From: Auriscalpium vulgare
Taxonomy: Eukaryota > Basidiomycota > Agaricomycetes > Russulales > Auriscalpiaceae
DNA: 64,000 bases
Reading direction: 5' to 3'
NCBI GenBank assembly: GCA_019915015.1
Contig: JAHBBC010000016.1
Location: forward strand, 1-64,000
The notes under the pieces were generated by a model. It saw nothing but the letters and a program-made list of their open reading frames with translations. It was not told the DNA's origin and made no database searches. Made by a program: the position numbers and the translations under genes. Of the stretch, positions 1-11,592 are shown one piece after another. How positions within the stretch are numbered: position 1 is the stretch's first letter; each line of letters opens with the position of its first letter.

Positions 1-1047
1 TCCAGCTTCCTCCGCTTCTTCTCGCGTGCCTCCTCGGGCGTCTGCTCCACCGTCCTTCGGCTCGCGCTTCACCCTCGTGGGCTTGGTGTCGACGGGCAGT
101 GGGTTGCCGAGCGCGTTGAGGCGGCGCAGCTCCTCCCCTTCGCGGCCTCTTTTTCCGCGATCTGCTTCGCCCGCCCGATCTCTTTGGCTTTGGCCTTCTT
201 GGCCGCGTTCTGCTCACGGACGACCTTGATATGGGCGAGCTTCTCTTTCTGCGAGACGGGCGGGCAACGTGTGTAAGATGGGGTGGGGCTAGAGCGGCGT
301 GCGACGTACCCGTTTCTGTGCCCGCCGTGAAACAGCAACAGCCTGAGGTGCTGCCGGGAGTATGGGCTTGGTCTCCTCCTCAATCTTCACCACGAGTGTT
401 TGAATGATCTCCTCGTCGGTTCGACCTTCATTGCGAGTTCTCGTACGCGTTTAAATCGACGTTGGTGGGCCTGAGCAGGAGCAAATGTATTCAACATACC
501 GTTAGTGGACAATGGAATAGATGACACACTTTGGAGCTTTCGTGCACTTGTACCATAGTAAAATTCTTCAGTATTTTCCTGGACACATCGCGCAGAATGA
601 CTGATCAGGATGAACAATGCTCTCGCGGATGGGTTGCCGGAGCGCAGACGAGACGGTAATGGCGGGCTCGCCTGTTGCTTGTTCATCGTCACTATCGCCC
701 TCTTCCTCCTCTTCCTCCTCCTCCTCCTCTTTCTCCTCACCGTCGCCATTGTCTTCCGCCTCCTCTTCACCATCGCTGCTACTCGCGTCCTCCGCCTCCG
801 CGTCCACATCCGCCTCCGCCTTTGCTTCCTCCACCCGCTTCCTCTTCTTCCCACCCTGCGGGGCACGCTTCGCAGAGCCTACGCTCGACGAGGATTCCGC
901 TTCAGAGCTCGAGTCAGAGTCAGAGTCCGAGTCGGACTCTGATGAGTCGGTGTCTTGTAAGCCCATGACAGCCTTCATGTCCTCGTCGAGGCCGAGTTCT
1001 TCCTCTTCCTCCTTCCGTTTGCGCCGGCGTTCGACGCGTTTGAACAT
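1..1047 (-). CDS. U1-type zinc-finger, highly charged nucleolar-like protein (partial, frame breaks)
   Basis: The minus-strand ORF starts at the ATG at 1047 with an Arg/Lys-rich N-terminus (MFKRVERRRKRK). Long Ser/Asp and Glu runs follow, then VHPDQSFCAMCPGK. If one A is restored in the A4 run at about 574-577, the reading continues ILKN...HESSK, and after an intron AHQRRFKRVRELA. This gives a Cx2Cx13Hx5H finger very close to the U1-type spacing. Further on, KEKLAHIKVV and a Lys/Ala-rich helix continue to the window edge, with an intron starting GTACGT near 310. Additional breaks are needed near 411-423, 135-138 and 60. Charged proteins with such fingers are commonly nuclear or nucleolar; that role is inferred and no exact orthologue is claimed. 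The gene is divergent from the exoribonuclease gene, about 210 bp away. The several breaks are either consensus deletions or decay. Confidence 0.55.
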
Positions 1048-1257
1048 GTTGCGTAAGTTCTACGGTCCCAAACCTACGAGGCTGTCACTGCAGATGACGA
1101 CCGTGTGCCAGCTGCAGAGTTGCCGTCGCCAAGTTCGCCGTCCAGTAATTTTGGTCGGCGGCACAGTACCGGGCCGCGCGGGGCGGCTTTTACTCCCGCG
1201 ACCATTCGTCCAAGTTTCGTCCAGCGCAACCTCGTTCAACGCGTCACTTCCCTTTGA

Positions 1258-4181
1258 ATGCATCGCCGGAGCCTCAAATGCGCCCGAGCTTACACCCTCC
1301 TTCCTCGCGTTCATGACGCGCCCCTCGCTCATCCGCTCACCCGCGCACGTTCTGGCGGCGGCGCGAAGCCGCGGACGCCCTTCGACGAAGTTCACAAATC
1401 GGCCGCCGCCATCCTCTCCACCGCGCGCAACAGCGAATTCAAGGGCGGATGGAAGCATCGCAGGTCGCCGCAGAGCCAGGAGACACGTCTCGTCGATGCC
1501 ATATTGAGCCAGGTAGTGTTGCCCGCGACGGGCCCGCCTTCGCCTCCGACAGTACCACAGCTGTCGAGCGTGAGCGATATGACGGCATCCGACGATATGT
1601 CCCTGGAGTTGATGGGCCCTCATTTGGGCATAGGTAGCCTTGTGGAACTGCAGAGGTGAGTGCTACGTCTCCTGCGCGCATCCATTGCCTGACGGACACT
1701 CGATTGCAGAGAGCAGTCGGGCCATTTTGGCATCATCATCGGTGTCCACACTCTGGAAGATACCGGCAGCACTATCTTCACGCTGAATGTCAACGGTAGT
1801 TTGACTTATCACCATCCCGAGGACGCCGTTTGGGTAGTCCCCAATGTCATCGACAAACATCTTGCCGCGCGTTGCGGAGCGGCAGAACGAGCGGGATCAT
1901 CTACAGAACTTATGGCGCGCGTTGCTGTGCTACAGGCCGTTCGAGACTATCAAAAAAGACACGAGGACCTGTTCAACGGGATGGCCGCGCGCTTCGCTAC
2001 CCTCCACGAGCAAGTCTGTTCGCCAGACCCTGAAGAGTGGGCAGAAGTCTCTGTCTCCCACGCGCGCTTCCTGCTCAACATCAAGAACGAGGACAAGAAA
2101 CTGGCGCTGCACTGCGTGCACTCCCACTTGCTGCGGCGCACGCGGGAGTTTCTCATCGTGCGGACGAATTATCTGGACAACCCGCTGCTGCATGTCCGGC
2201 CGCGCGCGCAGGTGGAGCGCTTCAACGAGGTCTCGAATATGTTTCGGACCAAGGATCCTCGTCTGGCGGAGTTCACGCAAAATGCGCGCCAGACGGTCTT
2301 GGCCCTTCGTGAGCTGCGAGGATCGTCAGACAACGAGCCGCCGTCGCACGCACCCGCGCCCGGTCTCGAGTACACGGACAATGACCGCCTGATGATCAAC
2401 TTTTTCCTCGACGGACTCACAGAAATGCGTGCCTTCCAGACAAATGCCCACTATCCCCTCATGTACGCCCTCATGAAGGATATGAAGCTGTACAAAGGCG
2501 ACCTGGGCGAGGCGCAGATTCGGAATTTCCTCATTGACTACGGGGTCTACGCGCCATGGCAGGACTGGGCCTCGCGCCGCATCGAGCTGGACTCGGCCAT
2601 ACGCAGTCGCTTGGGAGACGCGAAACAAGTGCAACAGCAGGAGGATCTTGTTGCGAGGACATTGACAGCGCCGACCCTTGCGCCTGCACAGTCGGATCAA
2701 CCGCTCGGACCAGAAGATTTCTACCCCTCCGATCCATTGGAGCATCTACGGCATGACTTTGGCGACCTCCCTGTGTACGTCGTCGACGACAAGACTGCGC
2801 ACGAACTCGACGATGGCATCTCTGTCGAGACCATTCCCAATGAACCGGAGAACAAGTGGCTGCACGTCCATATCGCGGATCCTACAGCCCTCTTGCCCCC
2901 TTCACACATCTTCGCCAAGCAGGCTGAAGAACGCATGGAGAGTGTCTACTTCTTGCACAGGACATACCCTATGCTTCCTACGGCTCTCATGCGCGAGAGG
3001 CTCAGTCTCGGTACATCTTCCGCCCGCGGGATGCCAGAAAATGTTCTAACGTTCAGCGCGAAGATCGACGCTGTCGGTAACGTCTTGGACCACAAAGTAC
3101 GCGTCGGGCTCATAAGGAACGTTCAGATCATGCAGTACGACAACGTGGACCAGGCTATGGGTTTCAACGGCCCAGCTTACAAGCAGCCATTCGGTCGACC
3201 CGCTGTGTTTGATGGTCCGCGCAGGCTATAACACTCTCGGAGCGTGCCAAGAACGATTTTCAGCTGTTAAAAATTATCGGTGACACGCTTGCACAGCACC
3301 GACTTCAATCCCCAATGTTCTACTTCCCACACCCGCGAACGTACCTCTCCGTCCACCCCAACCCCCTCCCGCCAAGCGTCCTCGATGCCTCGGCCCCCGG
3401 TGTGTTCAAGGGATTCCCCGAAGTCAACTATGCGGTCGCCGACTTTGGTGAAATAGAAGTCGGCTCCCGAAAGATCATCGCAGAGGCAGCGAAAATGGCC
3501 TGTCGCGTCGCGTCCCTCTTCACCGTCTCCAAGGGCGTCCCACTTATCCATCGCGGGCTTCCCCCGCCGACCATCTACTCGGAGAGCCAATTTGCAGAGC
3601 TCTTGGCGTCGCGTGACAAGCGGGGCTACGTTGACCACTACAAAGCCCGCCAGGCGCACTTCATGTTTACCTCCGCCGGGCACTCGCTGGAGCCGCAGCC
3701 ACACTGGATGCTCGCGCTGCCCGAGGGCGAAGGCTATGCTCGCGTCACGTCGCCGCTACGGCGCTTCACGGATCTCGTCGCCCACTGGCAAATCAAAAAC
3801 GCGCTACTGCATGGGAGCTCTTACTTCCCGCGCGACGTGATGCAGAAGTATTCCAACATGACGGCGGCCGCCGCCAAGCGCCAAGGACGAATGTACGACC
3901 AGCACGAGCACGTGTGGGCGCTGTTGTATATCCAGCGGTGGATGGCTCAGCATGGCGAGACGGGTCCGCTGGCCAACCTGGTCGGGCACGCGCTGTCAGT
4001 GCCAAGGGCCTCGGACGGGGCCATGTCCACGCAGATGGTGCTCATCGAGGAGCTTGGTTTGAGGGTCATTGTGGTGGACAGCCAGGATCGATTGGCACCG
4101 CGGATAGGAATGCCTTTGAACGTGAGGGCGGGTGAGATCATGCTCTCGCCGTCGGGTAGGACCGCCTTCCGCGTGCGGTAG
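1258..4181 (+). CDS. Mitochondrial RNB-family 3'-5' exoribonuclease (Dss1/Msu1-like)
   Basis: Exon 1 is 1258-1655, the intron is 1656-1709 (54 nt) and the second exon runs from 1710 to the stop at 4181. The ATG at 1258 opens an Arg-rich, acid-poor N-terminus suited to a mitochondrial presequence. The RNB core is clear: VDDKTAHELDDGIS with the metal-binding aspartates, HVHIADPTA, the middle part with RERLSLG, and the C-terminal YARVTSPLRRFTDLVAHW. RNB enzymes of this type degrade RNA 3'-5' and act in the fungal mitochondrial degradosome. One net missing base near 3218-3231 (PFGRPAVFDGPRR to TLSERAKNDF) is needed to join the frames. With it the product is about 956 aa, normal for the family. 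No GT-AG intron in the right phase explains the break, so a consensus deletion is likely. Orthology to Dss1/Msu1 is inferred. Confidence 0.85.
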
Positions 4182-4456
4182 CTAGCCTGTCTATATTAGA
4201 CGTCGACACACCACTCACATCTACTTAGCTTACATACAAAATTATAATGGCCTGACCCGCATCGATAGCCTAGTTTTTTTTCTTTCCCTCGTCTAGAATT
4301 GATTCCGCCATACGGCCGACTCTGGAGGCTAGTAGAATTCCCACGGTACACTATGGTTCGATTCCGGTTGGCCAATTACTTGGGTATATATTTTCGCGCT
4401 CGTGTCACAGAGCTCCAGCTCATTTCTTCCCTCGACACCGACGTCGCTGCGAGTCC

Positions 4457-6479
4457 ATGGCGTTCAACGCCTCCTCCATACCCTTCCCGTCATCCGACGC
4501 GTGGTCCGGCTTCGTCGCGGAGGCGCAGAAGTTCTTGCCTCAATCCAACTCGCGTCTGGCCCTTCTCGCGTTCGTCAATATACCCGTCTTTGCCATCGTT
4601 ATCAACGTTCTGCGACAATTGGTACGCGTTATTTTGATTCTGCTCGTAGCCTGTGCTCATGACGCTCGTAGATCTTGCCAAGGGACCGCTCGCTGCCGCC
4701 AGAGGTGTTCCATTGGATTCCTATCATAGGTTCCGCTCCGAGCTACGGCAATGACCCCATCGCGTTCCTCGCAGACGCCCAGAAGAAGGTGCGCGCTCAT
4801 CTCTTTGCAATCGAGCCAATTCTTACGGGTGGTTCAGTATGGCAATGTCTTCACGTTCGTTATGCTCGGTCGCAAGATGACTGTCGCGTTGGGATCGGCG
4901 GGGAACAACTTCATTCTCGGTGGGAAAGTGGCCAATCTCTCCGCTGAGGAAGCATATACTGTGCGTCGTGCTCCTTCTTAATCGTAGCGCCATGCCTGAC
5001 CGTTCTGCAGCCTCTGACCACCCCCGTCTTCGGCAAGGACGTCGTGTATGACGTGCCCAACGAGGTCTTCATGGAGCAGAAGAAATTCGTCAAGGTCGGG
5101 CTCTCGACGGAGAATTTCCGCTCCTACGTGGGCATGATCGAGGACGAGGTCTCCGAGTTCATGGCCCACGACCCCAGCTTCCGGACGTTCCAGATGAACG
5201 ACATCAACGAGTGGGGCGAGTTCGACCCGCTCAAGGTCCTCGCCGAGATGACTATCCTCACGGCAACACGCACGCTCCAGGGCAAGGAGGTTCGCAGCAA
5301 CATGGACAAGACGTTCTCGAAGCTGTTCTCCGACCTCGATGGCGGGTTCACGCCCCTGCATATGATCTTCCCGCACTTGCCGCTGGAAAGCTACAGGAAG
5401 CGTGACGCAGCGCAGAAGAAGCTCTCTGAGTTCTACATCAGCATCATCAACAGCCGTCGGGACAACACAAGCACCGTGCGTAGCTATCTTGCTGTCATTT
5501 ACTTTGCTGAGCTCTATACAGAACGACGAGACGGACATGATTGCAGCTCTGATGAACCAGCACTATCGCAACGGCCGCGCTCTCCCTGACCACGAGATTG
5601 CGCACATCATGATCGCCCTCCTAATGGCCGGCCAGCACACGAGCTCTACCACCGGCGCATGGACAATCCTGCACATTGCCTCCCGCCCTGACATCGCGTA
5701 AGTCCTGCGCCACCACTCCCTAATTCAGTCATTAATACATCTCAGCGACGCTCTGTACCAAGAGCAAGTAGAGAAGTTCTCCAACCCGGACGGCACCCTG
5801 CGCTCCCCGACATACGACGAGCTCAAGACGCTCACCGTTCTCGACGCCGTCATCCGCGAGACGCTCCGCCTGCACCCGCCGATTCACAGCATAATGCGCA
5901 AGGTGCGCGCGGACTTCCCCGTGCCGCCGACCCTCGCCGCGCCGTCCAAGGACGGGGTGTATGTCGTCCCCAAGGGGCACTTTGTCCTCGCGTCGCCCGC
6001 CGTGAGCCAGCGCGACCCGACGCAGTGGCACGAGTGCGACGCATGGGAGCCCGCACGGTGGAACGACGCGGACGGCGAGGCGCAGAAGGCGTTCAAGCAG
6101 TACGCGGATGAGAACGGAGAGAAGGTGGACTTTGGGTTCGGCGCGGTGAGCAAGGGCACGGAGAGCCCGTATCAGCCGTTCGGCGCGGGCAGGCATCGCT
6201 GCATCGGCGAGCAGGTGGGTTCCTCTTTGGTTACTCTGTGTGAGTCGGGCTGACGCGCGTCTGCAGTTTGCGTATCTCCAGCTCGGCACGCTCATTACCA
6301 CGATGGTGCGCAAGATTGAGATGCGTCTGCCCGCGGGCATGCCCGGTCCCAACTACCATGTAAGTTGCGCACCTCTTGTCTTGCTGTCGCTTTTCTCACC
6401 CTCAATGGCTCTTCAGACCATGATCACGATGCCGAAGACGCCACGCACGATTACCTACCGTCGTCGGAACTTCGATTGA
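4457..6479 (+). CDS. ERG11: Lanosterol 14-alpha-demethylase, CYP51
   Basis: There are eight exons: 4457-4621, 4672-4788, 4838-4960, 5011-5475, 5522-5697, 5746-6214, 6267-6359 and 6417-6479. They give an uninterrupted 556-aa protein with all introns GT-AG, 46-57 nt. The N-terminus carries one membrane anchor (LALLAFVNIPVFAIVINVL). P450 landmarks are the I-helix LLMAGQHTSST, the K-helix ETLRLHPP and the haem loop PFGAGRHRCIGEQ with its Cys ligand. AGQHTSS in place of the usual AGxDT is characteristic of CYP51. The enzyme removes the 14-alpha-methyl group of lanosterol/eburicol in ergosterol synthesis at the ER and is the azole target. The gene is clean, without frame breaks. Confidence 0.96.
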
Positions 6480-6653
6480 TCGTGCTCCTCACTACTTTAT
6501 CTTAAAACCTACATACCGATAGACATGACAGCTAATAGGAACAGAACACTTTATACTCCCGATGCTGTGGTCCAGGAATCGTTGAGAAGCTTGGCTCAAC
6601 TTATGTCAAACAGTCCATGAGAGCTATTCGATATACATGTAAACAACAGCAGC

Positions 6654-7723
6654 TTACTTGGCGATAGTGAATGTGACACCCCGTCTTCTACACTCCCAAT
6701 TCAACACTGCCACAACCCTCGAGATGATCTGCCCCCCGCGTAATAATGCAACACTCCGCAAACACGGCAACGAGCCCTGCCCCAGCACTCGCCCCAGCGC
6801 CACCAACTGCTCTTCATCGCCACCGTATTCTAGCCTCTCCAGACACCGCAGCGACGCATACTCGGCAAAGTCCGCCGGCGCAACGACGCTCGCGTGCGCG
6901 CGCAGCTCGCGCACGGCGTGCAGCGACGACAGGATGCTCTGGACAACAGCGGCGTCCGCGCACTCGAGGCGCAGCACGGTCAGCGTGCCCGCCCACTGCG
7001 CGAGCGCGAGCTGGAGCATGGCGGGCTGCAGCGCCGCGAGCCCATCTGACCGCGAGTCCAGGTCCGCGAGGGCGGGCGCGAGGCGGGTGAGCGCTGGGAT
7101 CCACGCGCTGGGCAGCGGCGCGTCAACGCTGATGCGGCGGAGCCGCGGACACGCGGACACCTGCCCGGCCTCCGGGGCGGACTCGTCGAGGTGCCAGCCG
7201 TGCGTTCTGAGCTGCACGCTCTCGAGATGCGGGAGCGCGGCGAGCAGCGCGAAGGACTGCGCCGCGGAGCAGCGGTGCTTCCCGAAGACCGGCTTGGTCG
7301 CGAGGCGCAGGTGCCGCAGGCCCGTGCGCGCGGCGATTGCTGCGTGCAGGGCGTCGCGCTCCGCAACGTCGTCGTAGCGCATTACGTCGACGTCGAGCGC
7401 GTACAGCGCGTCGCAGAGCGTGAGGACGTGCGCGACGGTGGCGCCGAGGCGCCGGCCGCGGTGTGCGTCGATTGTGACTGCGAGGGTGTGCACTTGTGGA
7501 CGGAGCGCGGGGGTGGAGTGGAGTGTGCGCAGGAAGAGCTCGGTGACGTGCAGGGCGGGGTGCCGGATGGTGTCGAGCGTGACGGAGTGGTAGAGGGCAC
7601 GGCGGGCTTCGGGGAGGAAGGCGCGACAGGTGAGGGCCAGCGCGGGTAGAGCGGACTTGAACTCGGCATCGGGGGTGAGATCCTCGAAGATTTTCCCCGC
7701 AATCTCGGGGGTAAGGACTGCAT
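6654..7723 (-). CDS. F-box / leucine-rich-repeat-like protein
   Basis: Reading leftward from an ATG at 7723, the protein opens MQSLPPEIAGKIFEDL, a canonical F-box start, provided one C is restored in the C5 run at 7707-7711. The rest is one open frame to the stop at 6654. It continues LALTCRAFLPEARRALYHSVTL and then irregular Leu-rich segments (LRHLRLATK, LPHLESVQL, LRRISVDAPL, LRCLERLEY), typical of fungal F-box proteins that recruit substrates to SCF ubiquitin ligases. With the missing base the product is about 356 aa. An upstream exon is possible, because an acceptor-like CTTCAG lies just before the ATG. The substrate is unknown. It lies tail to tail with CYP51. Confidence 0.7.
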
Positions 7724-8402
7724 CGTCTGAAGACCGTGACAGTCAATACTCGGGCGCGAAAGCAATGTTAGGAGAAGCGTACTACTGAGGGCTGGTTCTG
7801 TGCCAGCAGCGAGAGTTTGATCAGTGATCGACAAAGCGTAGGTTATCTTGCGCGATAATTCGAAGTATTTGTCGGCCTCGCACTCTCTGTATCGCACTCG
7901 CTATTCTCAAGTCAGTCTGAGTATACTTGAGCTTGAGCGTCGCGCGGACTCACACCTACTCGCACCCGTTTCTCAGATAACTAAAGCGAGAGGGTCGGGG
8001 GGCGAAGGAGGCTTATCGGACGAGGAGGTGGTCATGGAGCAAGAGAGGCCCATCTTCGGCGTGGACTGAAGCAGAGCTGTGGGACTCGGAGGTCAGAGGC
8101 TCAGTCCGTCGGAGTTTCTACGGCGCGTGGCAGCCACTGACGACGACTTCATGCACGTGCACGCGTCTCCGAGTTGTGGCCGAACATGTTTACGATTCCC
8201 ACGAATCGTTTCTTATGTCATCTTCATACAGCGTTTTTTCCGACCTAGTCACCTATGCAACACACAAGTACAGCACCATATATAGTCATGAAGTCTCACG
8301 CTCCTTCCTGACGTCACAACACCGTCCCGTCCCCGGCCCTTCACCAGCACTCGACGGCACGTCCACTGTGCGGCATGCACGCCCGCCCGCCTCGTCGCCA
8401 CC
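7724..8402. promoter_or_regulatory. Intergenic region with a TATA-like box and a CRE palindrome
   Basis: No convincing ORF lies here. A TATA-like ATATATAG at 8278-8285 is followed by the perfect palindrome TGACGTCA at 8309-8316. TGACGTCA is the classic site for CRE/ATF-type bZIP proteins. Both lie about 90-125 bp upstream of the ATG at 8403, which begins the weak transcription-factor-like stretch. Promoter function is inferred from spacing only. Confidence 0.35.
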
Positions 8403-9600
8403 ATGAGACACATTGAAGCATCGTTCGCGCACACCCACCCCCGCCTCCATTTCGCCCGCCATCTCAATGACTCAATCCCCACACACCACGTCATCACATG
8501 ATACACTCGCCTCGCCTCGCCTTCTCAAAACACCCGCTGCGCGCTCTCACTGGACCAGGTCACCCTGTAGGTCAAGCAGAAGAATGCGCGCCTGCCCCGG
8601 GAGAACGAGGAATTGTGCCGCCAGCTGCGCCGCCCGTCGCTACGCTACTCGCGCTCACGCTGCCCACGCTGCCCACGCTCAGCGATTTGCACTTCGACTC
8701 TGGTTCCGCCACCAACGACAATGGCGGTAATGGGAATGGGAACGGGATGGGCGAGGGCAATGCGCGGAGGGGCAGCTTCGCGCTGAAGCGCCGCCGCATG
8801 TCGGGTTGCGTGGACGAGGTGCGTGTCGTTGTCTGCGGAGCGCTTAATGCTTGCTGAAGTGCGTTTTTTGGGGGTAAGCAGAGACGCCGAGTCCGCCAAC
8901 AAAGGACGGCGTGCTTGCGTGCGGGGCGCCAGGCGGCGGCGGCGGCAGGTATGTGTCTAACGGCGCGTCGCTGCTTTCGCTGTTCGCGTTCCACCTGCCG
9001 TCGCTCACGCACCAGCACCAACATCAACACCCGCACCACCCGCATCAACACCAGCAGCAACGCCGCCAACAGGAGAAAACAACATCAACGGAGGGCAGGC
9101 GGGATCGGGGGTGGGGTACTCAGCAAAGAAAGAAGTGCACGCTTCACGATGGTTGGTTGAGCGGAAAGCGAGACAGATGCGGCTCTGGATTCTGGTGACG
9201 TCCCTTCCGTTTTGTTTCGGCGGCAGACGCAGCAGCCCACGCACTTCCACGCGGCGTACGGCGCGGCCGCGTACGAGGCCTGGGCAACCAGTATTTCGTG
9301 CGTCTTCCCTCTCTCCCCTGCAGATGATATACATAAGGCTGATGCGTCGGTGGGTCGCAGGAGAACCACCGCATTACCCGCCGTGGCCTCGCGCCGGAGC
9401 TGGGCACCTGGCACGCGTACTCAGCTGACCGCACGCAGATCCACTAGCCCGCCATCCCTCATACTTTTTACATACCCACACATACCTGCCCGACACGCAG
9501 CACATGCAGTCAGTCCACGCCCCCGCGCGCCACTTCCCGTATGCGCTGTACCGGTCTTCACCTCGCTCGCCCGCGCCCCGCCTCCCAACTCACGCGTAAT
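8403..9600 (+). pseudogene. Possible decayed or mis-read transcription-factor-like gene
   Basis: Several short coding-like pieces on the plus strand do not join cleanly. About 8570-8640 reads VKQKNARLPRENEELCRQLRR, resembling the leucine-zipper half of a bZIP, but no basic region is visible before it. Next come Gly/Asn repeats and a basic LKRRRMS segment ending at a GTGCGT donor near 8819, then a His/Gln-rich tract (HQHQHPHHPHQHQQ) near 9010-9060. Later pieces are THFHAAYGAAAYEAWATS (about 9240) and a segment near 9510-9599 ending in TAA. His/Gln-rich tracts are common in fungal transcription factors. No complete model is possible, so the identity is a weak inference. It could be real with several consensus errors, or a relic. 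Confidence 0.25.
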
Positions 9601-10636
9601 TCATGGCCCTTCAATTAGCTCTTACGAATGTAGTTTATGATGTAATGCCAGCGAATATGGTCACTGGGCATACAGCGCAAAGAAGCCTGAACTTTTTGGG
9701 CCGGAATCGTACTGCCGTGCCGCGCACCGGCCCACTCCCAGCAAGTCTCCAGTGGCCGCTGCAGAGGCCACCACCACGAATCCCAGCCGCCCGAAGCCCA
9801 GCGTTGACCATGGGCGTGGCGTGTCCGTGGCGCTGCCACAACGACGGAAGCTACAGCTGCTGCCCAGGTCGAAGCCGCTGCCCAGGTCGAATCCCGTGCA
9901 GGAAGCGTCCACTGAAGCAGACGAGACGCCTGCAGACTGAGAAGCTGATTCGTAGGCCGGGGACGACGGCACAGCTCTGGATGTCTGCCAAGGCGAAGAA
10001 GATGGTTAGCCATCTCTATGTAATGAGACCTCGTGAGATTGCTTCCTCCCCTGCCAGTCACCATGTCCTTGCTTACTTTCGTTTACTTACTTCTTTGTTT
10101 ACATGTGCGCTGTACGTCGGTGTCGCGAGTATACATAGCTCCTCAGCTAGCATGTGGACCTGCGATGTAGCACGGTCAGCTCGCAATTTGCGTCCTGCCG
10201 CCATCATCTGCAGACTACTTGTCTACTTTCCGTGTCAACTTCCTCCCAGTGACAACGAAGTCCGTTCATGCGAGCCACTGACAGTGACCGAGTCTGACGT
10301 CGACGTGCCCTTCACGTGTGGCATGCGTCTCGGCAAAGCCTTTCTCAGTTTCTGTTTTATTCTTTAGCTAAGGCTCATGTCCACTCTCCACGTGTTAAAC
10401 GTTGAGCATGCGTCTATCTTCGCAGTCTGGTTTCATACGTTGGACTAGTATGACAAAAATCTGAAGCGTGCCGCCCGTACGTCATGTTGAACACACGGTT
10501 TTAGAACAATTGGCAACGCGTGCCACCGAATGCGCCCGCATAAATAGGTTTTGGTGGTGGATAGGTCGTCACCCCACCTCGTCTGACCGCCGCCTCACTC
10601 ACACCGAGCCACGCTGACGATATTGACCGTAGACGA
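9601..10636. other. Gene-poor stretch
   Basis: Only low-complexity open frames without family resemblance occur here. Two imperfect copies of CAGGTCGAAGCCGCTGCC lie in tandem near 9866-9890. An ATAAATA-like sequence near 10540 precedes the small ORF at 10637. I see no RNA gene or mobile element. Confidence 0.4.
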
Positions 10637-11053
10637 ATGGCGAGAACGCTGCGGCCCCGACCGTCGTCCCACGGCCGCCCGGGCCACCCCCGCACCTCTA
10701 TACTTCGGCTCCCATCTCCCTCATTTTACAGCCAGCCTAAGCCTCGCAGAGCTACGCGGCGGTGTAATAGGTTCCCACTTCAGGATAGTTCTCAGTCCAG
10801 CTCCCTTCGGCGGCCCAAACGCTCACGGCGGCCACAGGCAGACGAAACGTCTGTCGTACCTGTGCCTATCAGTCCGGCCAACAATGCTACCCTCGGGTTT
10901 GAGTCAAATACCGGCCAATTAACGGCGTTCACCGCAGCACTCGCCGACAAATCCCCCACACTCTCTCAGCCCACGCCGCGCAAGCCGTGCAATGTCACTG
11001 AACACTCCGCCCCGCAGACCTCTGCGTCTGAGAACACAGTGACAGGCCACTGA
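10637..11053 (+). CDS. Hypothetical Ser/Pro/Thr-rich small protein
   Basis: This is a single ATG-started ORF of 138 aa. The N-terminal half is rich in Arg, Ser and Pro and the C-terminal half is Thr/Ser-rich. There is no signal peptide, no membrane segment and no recognised domain. An AT-rich ATAAATA lies about 95 bp upstream. The composition resembles translated promoter or UTR sequence, so it may not be a gene. It is listed because it is the only ATG-started frame of this size in an otherwise empty 2 kb. Confidence 0.2.
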   Translation: MARTLRPRPSSHGRPGHPRTSILRLPSPSFYSQPKPRRATRRCNRFPLQDSSQSSSLRRPKRSRRPQADETSVVPVPISPANNATLGFESNTGQLTAFTAALADKSPTLSQPTPRKPCNVTEHSAPQTSASENTVTGH

Positions 11054-11592
11054 GTGGGGACGGGTCCGGAGTAAGTTAGTGGTAGAGATGTCGACAGCGG
11101 AAGGAAGAAGATAGCCGTGTGTTTAATCCCTTGGTAGGCAGACTAAACTTACATGTGGATTAATGTAACGCGTCGACTGCGAATCAGCGAGTCGTTTGGA
11201 TAACAACGACGAGCGTCATGTGCGATCGGCAAACGCCGGGCAGGACTAGGCAAGTCTCTCAGAGTAAGTACGGTAATGGCCCACAACTCCTCCTAGTACT
11301 GTAGTCCTGCGACAGTCCTACTACCGATCTTAGCCTAAACGTTCATGGCCATTCGGGTGACTCAAGATGTCACATAGTCTGAAGCCAATAAGGCGTCCGA
11401 CGATGAAGCCTCTTTGCATAGAGAGACCGTGACGGTACCGCTTGGATACGTATACTAACCTGTCAGACGTAAAGGATTGCTGATTGGACCTGCAGGAACA
11501 CCCTCAAGGCCTCATGTCCTCGACTGGCTTGTATATGATCGCGCGCGACCCTCGCCTGGCCCGCACAGCGCCGCTGTCCTCATCGCACCAAC
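11054..11592. other. Intergenic region upstream of the P450 pseudogene
   Basis: No coding region, repeat or RNA gene is recognised. A TATATGATCG-like stretch near 11531 could be residual promoter sequence of the P450 that follows. Confidence 0.4.

Noticed and set aside
3145..3224. An intron in the exoribonuclease gene to explain the frame change near 3220
   Set aside because: The GT at 3161 is in the wrong phase, and the GT at 3145 would remove the conserved YDNVDQAMG segment. One missing base fits better.
4345..4372. GGTTCGATTCC, an exact tRNA B-box-like sequence before CYP51
   Set aside because: The flanking bases do not form a T-stem, and no acceptor stem or A box is found at the right distance.
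9603..10367. 254-codon open frame on the plus strand
   Set aside because: No motif, no intron logic and mixed composition; probably chance.
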